Of a DNA stretch of 64,000 nt, positions 31,991-43,471 are shown piece after piece. The notes under the pieces are model-generated. The model did not search any database. It saw nothing but the letters and a program-made list of their open reading frames with translations, and was not told where the DNA came from. The translations under genes were made by a program, and so were the position numbers. Source of the DNA: Costus lasius (Eukaryota > Streptophyta > Magnoliopsida > Zingiberales > Costaceae); assembly GCA_027563935.2 (NCBI GenBank), contig CM050451.1:30953565-31017564 (forward strand), in the 5' to 3' direction. The number at the start of each line of letters is the position of its first letter. The stretch's first letter is position 1.

Positions 31991-34390
31991 CTACAACATA
32001 TTACAAGGAAGAATTTGATGGGAAGTTACCAAATAGAAATGTAATTGAAGGAAAATTGAGAGTTATCTGCTCATAAGGCCTAACGGGAAATGAGAAGAAG
32101 CTCACAAGATTGGCCATTTTGTACCTCTTTTGTTGTTGTTTATTCAGCCGCCTGACATGCAACTTGGATGCGGAACTTGTAGTTTTTGTAGATGACCTCT
32201 CAAAATTGGCTGATTACAATTGGGCAAAGGCTGTACATAATTTTCTTTGTGCAGAATTGACCTCCAACTCAAAGAAGAAGGGACATGGATTTGCCGGTTG
32301 TGCCATAATTCTTGGTGTAAGTATTCTCAATATCTGAACTTGTATTTCAAACATAGTTAAGTTAATGATAAGTTATTGTTTTATTTATTCTTTTTTATAG
32401 ATTTGGTTATATGAGCATACGAAATTGTATATAGATAGTAAGGTGGAGGGAGTACACCCTCGGTTGTTCCGTTGGGCCAATGTGAAACCACCTCGACGGA
32501 CAACGTATTTCAAAAATTATGCCAAATTAAATGAAGATGTGGTAAGATGTTTATTTGTAAGTGTAGTAAGTTGGTGGTAGTTAGGATTTCTAATACTATT
32601 TACAATTGTAGATTATTTTTGAACTTGAGGAAGGCGGTGAAGTGGAGCATGGTGTTGTCAATAGTCCACTTGCATTAGATGCAGCCCTTGAGGAAGCTGG
32701 TGATGTGGGCCCATCACATAGTCAAATAGACATCCATTTACTTGGCCCTGTAAGTATGTTATATGAAAATATTCGTGTGTTATACGATGATAGTCATGTG
32801 TTATCTGATACTGAAGTTCTTGTGTTAATTTTGTGCGTAGAGCCATGAAGAAGTTTTGAACTTGAACTCGGAATTGTGCATAGTTATAGAGGAAAATAAT
32901 AAATTTAAGAATGAAATAATTCAATTGGAGAATGAAAAATACTTGCTTAAAGATGAAAGTGCTGAGAATGATGCTGAGATTAATAGCATCAAGGCCGGTT
33001 TCAGCTTGGAGGTGGCTGAATTACAAAATAGAATTGATGAGTTAGTCAAGGAAAATAAAAGACTGAAAGTAGAGATCGAGATGCTACAAAATAAGAATGA
33101 GGAAGAATTAAGCTGGAGTGAGGAAGATGATAAGTCGGCCCCGAGGAGTGAGGAAGATGAGAAGTCTGCCCCGAAGATTGAGGAATTGAAAAAGAAAATA
33201 TTCAAAAAAGGCTTCATGTCTTCTTCTCAGCCCATACACACAACAAAAGAAGAAGAAGAAGACTATAGAATCAGAGGTAAGACTATTAAACTTGGGGATA
33301 CATAATTGTAAACATAGGCCTATACATTATTTTAACATAAGAATTTCTAATTTTCTTTCAGTCAGTGGAGGTAGATGAGAAAGCAAAATCTGCACCTCGG
33401 GTTAATAAGGTATGGTGGCATAAATAGTTTTTAACATAAGAATATATGATAGTGTTGACATATACAAGTTTCTGATGGATTTTTGTCGCATCTTTAGTAT
33501 CTAAATAGACGGGACTATTGTGGTCGGGATGTAATGCCTGACATATTAAATCGCAACTGGAGTTTTATTTATCCTTGGAAGATCATTCCATTATTCAGAA
33601 CATTACGAAAGCCCATATATGTGACATTCTCTTCAGAGACCTAGTTGGTGATGAGGTAAGCATATATGGAATACACCATCTTTGTATATTTGGTTCCTTT
33701 TCCCTAATGAACTTGTATAATTCAATTGTAGGCTATAGATTTGTATGCATCACTCCTCGTCCGTAGATGCATGGCTAATAAGAAAAAGTTTAAGGCTTTT
33801 GCTTACATTCCACCATATGTCCTTCCTTATTATGGGGGTGGCCTAGGTGGGGTGGCTTTCAGAAGCTTAAAGCATTTGAATAATAAGACAATAAGATATG
33901 TTCGCACAATATTCGCCCCCGTATGCCACTCAAATCACTGGTTTCTGATTGTATTGGATATACGAGGGAAACGCGTACTATGCTATAATTCATTATCCCC
34001 TTCGAAGGTAGTTGAGGGCATAGTTAAACGATATGTGAGTATCTATCATCTGATAAAGCTTCATACCATATTCCTTTGCTATTCTGTTGTTATCTCTCAC
34101 GAGTTATAACATTATTTTGTGCATTGTTCTGTTAAACAGCTTGAGATACTGTAGTTTCATCTCTCCTTCCAATCTAGTGGAAGGAAGAAAATTGCTTTCT
34201 GGCCATTGACATAGGAGGTTTGCCCGCAACAAGATGGTGAAAGTGTGTAGATTGTGGGGTATTTGTCTTGAAATTTATGGACTACCTCTCTAGAAATGTA
34301 CCATTTGATTTCACAATACAAGACATGCCAAGATTGAGGGCCCTTGTTAGTTTGGAACTCTTCGAAGGAAAGTTACTGGCAGTTGACTAA
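31990..34390 (+). pseudogene. Broken multi-exon DUF1985 / Ulp1-type cysteine protease gene
   Basis: Exons with good splice sites are visible at about 31990-32316, 32401-32541, 32612-32749, 32841-33276, 33362-33409, 33498-33655, 33732-34034 and 34178-34390. Exons 1-2 resemble DUF1985 (LVVFVDDLSKLADYNWAKAV; then IWLYEH). Exon 4 encodes a Glu/Lys-rich coiled coil (about 32860-33110). Exons 7-8 form a C48 (Ulp1, SUMO-protease-like) domain: HSNHWFLIVLDI holds the expected His, and VDCGVFVLKF the Cys (codon 34253-34255). The Asp expected in the 'YDSL' position reads Asn (CYNSL). Defects are in-frame TAA at 32074-32076, in-frame TGA at 34238-34240, and phase clashes at the exon 4/5 joint and in exon 6. 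DUF1985-Ulp1 genes are typically carried by plant Mutator-like elements. It is very unlikely to make active protease. Confidence 0.8.
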
Positions 34391-34419
34391 AAGACATTGC
34401 AATTCAAACATGTGTATAT

Positions 34420-34528
34420 TCATACTCCTGTATATTTGTTCTCCTGCATATTCATACACATGTATATTTGTATATGCAATGTTATACCATGTTTGTTTCG
34501 TGTTATATGATGTTTGTGCCATGTTATA
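34420..34528 (+). repeat. Right GTTATAC array, short part before solo LTR
   Basis: Units 'tgttataccatgtttgtttc', 'gtgttatatgatgtttgtgcc' and 'atgttata' lead into the solo LTR. They are the start of the array that resumes at 36122. An older 'attcatactcctgtatatttg' repeat lies just before it. Confidence 0.65.
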
Positions 34529-36121
34529 TGTTGTGTCCGCAAGTGCACGGATACTCGAAGTAATCAAGAAAAATATCAAACCACAGAGACCTTATTGTTA
34601 AGTACCAAATAGTTATATTTTTACTAGCTAAGCAATCGATTAATAGCAAAGCAATGATCGAAAATACACGAAAAGATAATCAGAGAGAAACTGGGACTAG
34701 GGTTTCATCCACCTTAATTTCAATGACTAGATATGAATAAAAGGTCGTCAGTCTAATTTTATCATAATAAAGATATAATTTACTTTATAAAGGTATTGTC
34801 TCACTTTCGTGCAGACAATCATGCAGGGACCGATCCTCGCTTTCGCGCAATATCTATCCCAACGCTGAAAATAAGTAAATCATCAAACAAAGAACTCAAG
34901 GATCACTTTCGTGCATCCGAATTCTAAGTTGATTATCTCAAGTGGAATCTCAAGGATCACTTTCATGTATCCGAGTCTCAACACAGGTTCTACTTAAGGT
35001 TCTCCGATGACTCGATCCTCACTTTCATGCAAGAGAAAATCAAGTCTAACACAATAACTCATCCTAGATTCAGATTATTTACATGACAATAAAATCACTA
35101 AAAAATAGAATTCAAAGAACAAACCTAATTTCTTACGATAAGTTCCAAACTCAATGGTTCTTAGGGTTCCAAATTTCACAATCAACCTTTCAGTCTATTT
35201 TGCAAAATTCTAAAACATGCATGAAAATATAAACCTATGGATAGTTATAGACAATCATCACATAAGTAGAATCATCATAACAAAATTATACTGACGGAAT
35301 AAAAGTCATCTAGTCATTAGAAATCAAGGAAAATTACTCCCCATGTCCCAAAATAAGATTAAGCTTGCATGGAGGAAGAAATACAATAAACCATAGTTTT
35401 AAAGCGTCAGAAATCAAAGAGAAAGAGGAAATAAACGTTACAACACGGCTGTAATGAAAATTACAGCCGTAATTTGTGAGTGAACAGTGCTAGCGCCCGC
35501 TGTTTGGTTGATTTCTCCTCTAATCGAATTCCTTTTGCTTTGAAACTTCTGATGTGTCGTCTTCTCCTCCAAGCAAAGCTTCTGTGTAAAAATCACGGCC
35601 TGAGGTGGTCTCTATGCCTCTTGGGGTGAGGCCAAACCCTAAGCACCACTCTGTCAATTGCTCCCCCGATAGTTCATAAAAATTAGAGCTTTTACTCCCT
35701 TTATCTTCTCCTCATCGAGACGAGTCCGCAGCTTCTTTCATATCTCAATTTGGATGTCTAGATCTCAAGATATGGTCCGCGTAAGAATCGGGCCCAAAAA
35801 ACTCGCATGTCCAGGTTAAAATTACGGCCGTAATTTAAAAATTGTAGTGCCGTAATTTGGTTCTGTGAACCCTGAGTCAAAATTTTGGCCCATGAAAAAT
35901 ATTACGACAGTGTCGTAATTTCCATAAAACTTTCTGGTCAAAAACGTCTAGAAAACGCCTAAAAATAGTGCCTTTTTACCTGAAAATCATCAAAGACCAA
36001 AATAGAAGTAGATTTTGTAATATTTGATAAATTTGGCACAAAAATAAGCAAAAGAGCTACAATTTAGCATGAAAAGATATATAAAATGATATAAAATATA
36101 CTATATATTTTGGTGTCATCA
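34529..36121 (-). mobile_element. Athila/Tat-type solo LTR with perfect TTATA duplication
   Basis: On the minus strand it starts TGATGACACC (at 36121) and ends GGACACAACA (at 34529), 1593 bp. TTATA flanks both ends (34524-34528, 36122-36126). No primer site or interior is present, so it is a solo LTR. It is the same family as the partial LTR at 1-957 and carries 'ggatcactttcgtgcatccg' repeats (about 34900-34990). It interrupts the right GTTATAC array. Confidence 0.9.
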
Positions 36122-36795
36122 TTATACGAATTTCAGGTCTTGTTATACCATGTTTGTGTCATGTTATACGATGTTTGTGCCGTGTTATATGAATTTTAGG
36201 TCTTGTTATACCATGTTTGTGTTGTGTTATACGATGTTTGTGCCATGTTATACGAATTTTAGGTCTTGTTATACCATGTTTGTGTCGTGTTATACGATGT
36301 TTGTGCCATGTTGTACGAATTTTAGGTCTTGTTATACCATGCTTGTGCCGTGTTATACGATGTTTGTGCCATGTTATACGAAATGTGAGCAGGTCTTTTT
36401 ATACGATGTTTGTGCCATGTTATACGAAATGTGATCAGGTCTTGTTATACCATGTTTGTGCTGTGTTATATGAAATGTGATCAGGTCTTGTTATACCATG
36501 TTTGTGCCGTGATATACGATGTCTGTATCTTGTTATACGAATTTCAAGTCTTATTATACCATGTTTGTGTCGTGTTATACGATGTTTGTGCCATGTTATA
36601 CAAATTTCAGGTCTTGTTATACCATGTTTGTTTCGTGTTATACGATGTTTGTGTCATGTTATATGAATTTCAGGTCTTGTTATACCAACTCTGTGCAATG
36701 TTATATGAATGTCAGATAATGTTATACGATGTATGTGCACTGTTATACGAATTTAAGACATTGTTATACGAAATAGGTCTCAGTGTTAGACGAAC
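36122..36795 (+). repeat. Right GTTATAC array, main part
   Basis: About 30 units of about 20-22 bp, each starting GTTATAC, lie in tandem with higher-order order of about 60 bp ('gttatacgatgtttgtgccat', 'gttatacgaattttaggtctt', 'gttataccatgtttgtgtcgt'). The array points opposite to the left array at 29325-31990, with the Ulp1 gene between. Frames over 160 codons here are by-products of the repeat. Confidence 0.85.
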
Positions 36796-36899
36796 TCTTT
36801 GCTCCTTACTATATAATGTAAGATTAAAAGTACATAAAAAGAATGGTTCATACATCAGTCATCACAAATTGTTACATAATAAAAAAGATTGTTGTTTCT

Positions 36900-37020
36900 G
36901 ATCTCCTCATAATATAAAAAATTATTTTTCATTTGTTGGCTGAGACCTATTACACATATCGTGAGAAAATTTTGCAGCTTCTTCCTGAGAACCAATCTGC
37001 GAAGGCATTGCTTGGAAAGC
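36900..37020 (-). pseudogene. Possible terminal exon, minus strand, unknown product
   Basis: On the minus strand an acceptor-like stretch (ttgcactatattatgacag, about 37029-37047) is followed by an open reading beginning YSDEAFQAMPSQIGSQEEAA and ending NEK-stop. It lies just outside the right array, where another gene of the same unit, such as a transposase, would fit. No family is recognised. It could be chance. Confidence 0.25.
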
Positions 37021-37215
37021 CTCATCTGAGTACTGTCATAATATAGTGCAATTAATCAGGTAACATAGTCAATGTAGCAAGTGCAGAAAACGCATAACTA
37101 CGCAACTTATAGGAAAAGAGGATGCTCCCACCATTAAAGCTGTGTAAGAGTAGAATGGGGCTATTGGCACTGATTGGTGGAACATAGGCACCTACTATAA
37201 ATTTAACTTTTAGGT

Positions 37216-37687
37216 AAGTGTGTCCTTCAGAATTAAAGATATGGCCTTGTTAGACATACCTGTGTCACTGTGAGATACAATCTTCAGAATTAAAGAACAC
37301 AGAGATACAATCTTCCTCAAGTCAAAGGATAGATACAACTCTATCACTGTGAGATTCTTCTTGAGACACCAAGAAGAACTCTCACGGTGGGTCGGTCCAG
37401 TATATCTCCCTTGACATACCCTTATGCCCACGTTAAGCAACCCGTGCTAACCAGCGCATAAACGAGTCTCACCCGCACCATAGCTATCCTCTATCCACTA
37501 TGGTACTTGACTCGGGACATAAGCAAATTAAGATAGTAATATCTCGAGGGACATCATCATGTAAACACACATATGCGCAGATGTATAATAAACCATGACA
37601 ACGACAATGCCAGGATATCTATAAATATCAATGTATGTAGTACATATGTCTAGACCAAAAGATAGGTCTCAGGGCATAACACTAACA
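37216..37687 (-). mobile_element. Copia-type LTR fragment, minus orientation
   Basis: On the minus strand it starts TGTTAGTGTTATGCCCTGAG (at 37687) and shows the usual copia wording (for example 'cagcgcataaacgagtctcac' and 'ggtgggtcggtccagtatat' on the plus strand). The far end is lost near 37216. It abuts an RNase H fragment of opposite orientation. Confidence 0.55.
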
Positions 37688-37689
37688 AC

Positions 37690-38163
37690 ACTGATGCGTC
37701 TTTCCAGTCTGACCCTAATGACTTCAGATTGCAGGCTGGCTATGTGTTCAAGATGAATGGAGGCACTGTATGCTGCAAGAGCTTCAAGCAATCCACCATC
37801 GCTGACTCTACAACCGAGGCTGAGTATGTGGCCGCTTCTAAGGCAGCCAAAGAAGATGTTTAGATAAGGAAGTTCATTTCTGAACTTCAGGTGGTTCCCA
37901 GTGTAGAGGATCCCATTGAAATCTACTGTGATAACAATGGAGCAATTGCACAAGCCAAAGAACCACAGTCTCATCAAAGATCCAAACACATACTCAGAAG
38001 ATTTCACCTGATCAGAGAGATCATAGACAGAGGTGATGTTAAGGTTAGCAGAGTTGACACAGAGAACAATCTGGTAGACCCATTGACCAAGGCTTTGGCG
38101 CAGCAGAAGTATGACTGTCACGGTAGAGATATGGGGTTGAGATTCCTCAACCTCTGGGTCTTA
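37690..38163 (+). pseudogene. Copia RNase H fragment (element F)
   Basis: The plus-strand frame starts at TDASFQSDPNDFRLQAGY and runs through STTEAEYVAAS and IYCDNNGAIAQAK to LRFLN, i.e. the C-terminal RNase H domain with D, E and D catalytic positions. An in-frame TAG at 37861-37863 stands where tryptophan (VWIRKF) is found in elements A and C. Everything upstream of RNase H is missing. It is clearly diverged from elements A and C, so it belongs to a different copia family. Confidence 0.85.
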
Positions 38164-38565
38164 GTGCAAGTGGGAGATTGTTGGTGTATATGCCCTAGGA
38201 CCGAGCTTTTGGTCCATTATTGTACTACTTGACATTGATATTTTATATATATATCACTCTGGCATTGTCATTATCTATATTTGCTTACATCTGCGATTAT
38301 GTACTTATATGATAATGTCCCTGGAGACAGATTGGATCTGTGCTCAAATGTTTGTCCCCAGTCGATGTACCTAAGTGGATATGGGACAGCTCTGGTACTT
38401 GTGAGACTAGTATATGGGCTGGTTAGGCACGAGGTGCTAACGCAGACATATGGGTATATCAATGGTGGATATACTGGAACGACCCGCTGTGAGGCAATGA
38501 CTTGGTGTCACGAGTTATCCTCTAATGGAGGGGGATCATTGACAAATAGGGTGCATGCAAACAAC
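38164..38565 (+). mobile_element. Polypurine tract and truncated 3' LTR of copia F
   Basis: AGTGCAAGTGGGAGAT is followed at 38179 by an LTR start TGTTGGTGTATATGCCCTAG. The first 30 or so bases are close to element B (43472), and blocks such as 'gtgagactagtatatgggct' are shared, so F and B are related. The LTR breaks off near 38565. Confidence 0.75.
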
Positions 38566-40139
38566 GCTTTGAGAAAATAATTTTTGTATTTTGTAGTAAG
38601 CAAAACCGAAATTACTCTAACGAAATTGGGAAATATTTTTGGTATTTATAATATGGAAAACCAAAAGCTATATTAATTTAAAACTACTTGCAAGAAGTAA
38701 AAACTTGAAATAAATGCTCACCTTGGACCCCTTGAGAATAGAAGGGGTCACCTTCCCGTTCTTCACCGGTCCAAAGGTTGATGGCAACGAAGTAGGGCCC
38801 TATGAGCTTACACACATGCATGGGTGAGTGTTAAAAGTTTAAATGTCCAACAAGAAAACCAATCAAGAGGGGAGATAGACTCCCAAGTTCTCTTGCTAAC
38901 AAAAGTGTGAAACTATCTAGATTTGAGGGGGGGTGGAAGAAGAAGAGGTGACTTGCGCCAAGAGGGGTCTCCACCTTGCGCCAACCTACAACAAACAATA
39001 AGATTAGTGTAGAATCAAGTTCTAAAATTTAGAGAAAGGTTGAAGGGAAGAGACTTAGCCGAAATGATTTCATATTGCCTTCCTCCAAGTTGGCCGAGAG
39101 TGATGAAGCCTCCAATGTTCTCCAATGCTTGCCGAGATCAAATGGTGATGAAACTCCTTTAGGATCGCGTCCAAGGATGTAAGGGAGCCTTCAAGGATTT
39201 CGGTTGAATGAAGGACTAAGGAAGAAGAGGGAAGAGGGGAAGGGAAAGGGCTCGGCCCTTTAGAAGAGGGGGAGGTAGAAAGTCTTAGGCGACACAAGCA
39301 CCAATGCTAACACAATAATTTTCATCTAGGCAACTTATCGACAACAAGAGAGGGATTACACCTTATAGGCTAATCAAGCCATGGGCAAGGGTGACATTTC
39401 ACCCTAGGCGCAATTACAAAGATAAGGAAGAAAATTAATACTCTATTAAAACCTTTCCTTAGGAATTTTGAATTTTGAATCATCCATTCAGTTTGCTCTT
39501 TGATGTGGCTGAATTCTTCTTGAGCTCCTTCCTTATTTGCTTGGATGTTAATGCGTCTTCACACAACGAATTCTTTTGAATTTGAAAACTTTCCTTCAAG
39601 TGCTTGGGCGGCTAGGAAAGCTTCCAAAGGTGGCTCCACAAATTGGGGATCTAGATGGAATCCCATGATTTGTGGATCTTGATTGATCTTGATGAATGGC
39701 GCATTGAAAGCTCCCTCAAATGGCAAGTTTGTGGGCTGGTTATCTTGCAATCGAATCCTCCTCCAAGGTGGCGCCTTGGGCTGATTTGGGAAGGTGGAGT
39801 TGTATTCAATACATGCTCCTTCAACTTGATGTCTTTGGTTGAGAGGGTTGAAGTGCTTCTTTCCATAATTGGAGCTCCACTTGAATGGTTTAGCTTGAGC
39901 TTCTTTAGTGTCCCTTGAGTTGGCTTTAGCCTGCCAATTTATTTGCAAAAACAAGTAGACCATCCTAGAAGGTAAAGCATAACATAGTACTACAAGGTTC
40001 ACTATAACTTATTCCTACAAGTTACAAATAAGGAAAGTGCAAATAAGGAAAGAAAGAAGGGGGTAGACTAAGAGGGAAAGCCATATCTGGTGGGCTTCCT
40101 CCTAGTCCTACCAGACCTTCTAGGAGCAGGGTTGGCCCC
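38566..40139 (-). mobile_element. Probable 3' untranslated region and LTR of the minus-strand gypsy G, ends undefined
   Basis: On the minus strand this follows the pol stop codon (40140). The sequence holds purine/pyrimidine-skewed blocks (about 39180-39260) of the kind seen in LTR R-U5 regions. A purine stretch GGGGAGAAATGA overlaps the end of pol and could be the polypurine tract, putting an LTR start near 40141. I cannot define its left end. Frames of up to 147 codons (39559-40002) match nothing I know. Confidence 0.4.
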
Positions 40140-43100
40140 TCAATCATTTCTCCCCGGGTGAGAAAAATTCTCCTCTGGAGAATTATCTTTGTACCCTTGG
40201 AGTAATTCTGGAGCCGCCTGTACCAACTCACCTTCAGGAAGCCAAGCCTCCTCACCCAAAGTAAACTTAACACGATAAAATACTTGTACCTCGTCCAGAG
40301 TGAGTCGGGTCTGATCCTCAAGTATGCTCTGTGGCTCGAGCCTGTCAGTCAACTCCTCAATGAGTACTGGCTCCTCATAACGTGTGAGATCCTCCACGTT
40401 GACGGTGGTAGGAATCCCCAAGTCCGGTGGTAGATCCAAGACATAGGCATTATCGTTGATCTTCTCCACGATGGTAAAGGGTCCAAGTTCCTTTGCGTCC
40501 AACTTGCGGCCAGATCCATGGATGCGCTCCTCCCTGACCCGCAGTATAACCTGTTCACCTACAGAAAATTTCCTTTCTCGGCATTTCTTGTTAGCACTCT
40601 TGTGATAAGAATCAACAGCATCAAGCATTTGACAACGTATTTCATGATGCAAATGTGACATGTGAGTAGCAAAATCTCTAGTAGACAAAGAAACATGAGA
40701 GTGCCTAGGTAAAGGAAATATATCAACAGGTTTTCTAGGTTGGTACCCTAAGTTGGCTTGAAAGGGGGATAATCCTGTGGTCTTGTTGACAACACTATTA
40801 TAGGAGAACTCGGCAATGGGTAACAGCTTATCCCACGTACCTGGATGCTCTCCCACCAAACTCCTCAAAATGCTCCCAAGTGATCAGTTGACCACTTCGA
40901 TCTGCCCATCCATCTGAGGATGATAGGCCATGGAGAATTTGAGTTTTGTTCCCAACATAGTCCACAGGGTTTTCAGAAATGTCCAACAAACCAGGAATCC
41001 CTATCAGATACTATAGTCAGAGGGGTACCTCTAAGTCTAACAACCTCTTTAAAGAATAACCTAGCTACATGTGATGCATCTGTGGTTTTATAGCAAGGTA
41101 TAAAGTGTGCCATCTTGGTAAACCTATCCACAACGACAAAAATAGAGTCATGTCTAGAGGGAGTCCTTGGTAAACCTAAGATGAAATCCATGCTAAGGTC
41201 TTGCCAAGCTGCTTGAGGGATGGGTAGGGTTGTGTACAGACCAATATTATGTTTCTAAGTTTTGCTAGTCTGACAGGTCCTACAATGCTTGACGACCTTA
41301 GCTACATCCCTATGGAGGTTTGGCCAGAAGAACCGCTCCTCCACCAAGGCTTGAGTCTTGTCCCAGCCATGGTGCCAGGCAGACCCTCCTCCGTGGATCT
41401 CCCAAACAAGGAAGTCTCGGATTGAGGTCTTGGGAACGCACAACTTTGGCCCAAGAAATAAAAACTCATCCCTTAGGGTATAGAGGGGATGACTCAAAGG
41501 GTCTATGCTAAGCTTAGAATATATCCTTGAAAAATCAGGGCATTCTAAGTATTCATGCTTCATGCGATCAAATCCAACTACTTCAACAGATAATTTTTGC
41601 ACAAGTAAAGTTACCCTACTCAAAGCATCAGCAACTTTATTTTCAGTTCCAGACTTATGTTTTAAAACAAAAGTATACTGTTGAAGGTATTCTACCCACT
41701 TAGCATGCCTAGCATTTAGTTTCTTTTGAGCACTCAAAAAAGATAAAGCCTGGTGGTCACTAATCAAAATAAATTCATTATGTATTAAATAGTGTCTCCA
41801 GTGTCTTAAGGATTGAACTACATCATAGAACTCCTTATCATAGGTGGTATATCTTTGCTTAGCCTCATTTAACTTTTCACTAAAATAGGCTACTGGGTGG
41901 CCCTCCTGACTAAGGGTACCTCCTATACCTACTCCTGAGGCATCACAATCCACTATGAAGACTTTAGAAAAGTCGGGCAATCTCAAAACTGGGGCAGTGG
42001 TCATTCTAGCCTTAAGTTCTTCAAAGGCTCTACTAGCAGACTTAGGCCAACTGAACTCACCTAGTTTCATACAATTAGTTATAGAGGCTACTATGGTGCT
42101 AAAGTTTCTAATGAATCTCCTATAGAAGGCAGCTAGACCATGGAAGCTCCTAATCTCAGTCAAGGTTTTGGGTTCAGGCCAGTCTAAGATGGCTTGGATC
42201 TTGCTAGGGTCAGCTTGAAGTCCTTGGTCAGATACTATGAAGCCTAAGAAGACAACCCTAGGGGAGAGAAAAGAATATTTTTTTCAGGTTAAGGTATAGC
42301 TTTTCTTCCTGAAGTAAGTCTAGGGTTTTCCTAAGGTGTTCCATGTGTTCTTCTTGGGTCTTGCTATAAATTAGGATGTCATCAAAGTAAACTACTAAGA
42401 ATCTTCCTATATAAGGCTTCAAGACTTGGTTCATTAATCTCATAAAGGTTGAGGAGGCATTAGAGAGACCAAAGGGCATGACTAGCCACTCATATAAACC
42501 ATCCTTAGTCTTAAAGGTTGTCTTCCACTCATCCCCAAGTCTTACCCTAACTTGATGGTATCCACTTCTAAGGTCTAGCTTGCTAAACCACTTAGAACCT
42601 ACCAGCATGTCAAGCATATCATCTAACCTTGGGATGGGAAATCTATATTTGATGGTTATCTTATTCATCGCCCTACAGTCTATACACATGTGCCAACTTC
42701 CATCCTTCTTTGGGGTAAGAAGGGCGGGTACTGCACATGGACTAAGACTCACCCTAATGAAGCCCTTATCTAAAAGTTCATCTACTTCTCTCTTGAGCTC
42801 TTGATGCTCAGTGGAGTTCATCCTATAATGGGGCAAGTGGGGCAGAGTAGAACCCGGGACAAGGTCTATGGCATGTTGGATCTCTCTAAGGGGAGGTAGG
42901 CCATTGGGAAGTTCATCTCTAGTGAGCTCAGAGTACCCTGAGAGTAGGGTCTCAACTTCTAGGGGTATAGGTGACTCCTCATCTGGATTGGTTTCCTTAA
43001 TGACTAGGGAGTACACTTGTTTGGACTCTAAGCAATCTTGGGTGAAGGCATGGGACCTTATGAGTTGGATGGTAGGTTTGGGTTCCTTAGGTTCTTCTAT

Positions 43101-43471
43101 CCTACCCTTATTAGTGGAAGCCTTAAGTTCTTTAGGCATGGAAGGCTTCAGTTTGATCTTTTGCCCATCATGGCTAAAGACATAGGTGTTAGTCCGACCG
43201 TAGTGGATAACATCCATGTCAAATAACCAAGGGCGACCGACTAAGACTTGGGCGACATCCATGGTTATGACTTCACACCAAATCTTGCCTTGGTAGATGG
43301 CAAACTAAAGAGGCACTAAGAACCTATGGGTAACTGGGACACTAGACTGGTTGACCCAGGATATGCTATAGGGACTAGGGTGTGATTCTGCCTTAAGGTT
43401 GAATTTTACTAAGGCTGTGTGAGAGATCGCGTTTAGACTACTTCCCCCATCTATCACTACTTTGCACATGT
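40140..43471 (-). pseudogene. Decayed gypsy (chromovirus) pol of element G
   Basis: Reading the minus strand from 43471, a protease active site VVIDGGSS appears at once (GAT codon 43449-43451), then RT ([25 protein letters not shown]), RNase H (VDCDASGVGIGG; DALSR) and integrase ([24 protein letters not shown]). It ends in a GPF-like module (GPFTIVEKINDNAYVLDL) and a chromodomain-like tail. Defects are a TAG at 43305-43307, a frameshift in the A/T-run near 42270-42285, a stop at 41255-41257, a one-base loss near 40980, and a TGA at 40884-40886. The RT-RNase H-integrase order marks Ty3/Gypsy, and the tail suggests a chromovirus different from Tekay. Gag would lie upstream but is cut off by copia B at 43472. 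Confidence 0.85.

Noticed and set aside
36150..36901. Cysteine- and tyrosine-rich open frames of 94-163 codons
   Set aside because: They are by-products of the GTTATAC repeat and exist in several frames at once.
39559..40002. 147-codon minus-strand frame
   Set aside because: It lies in the presumed 3' region of gypsy G, matches no domain I know, and overlaps a plus-strand frame of similar quality.
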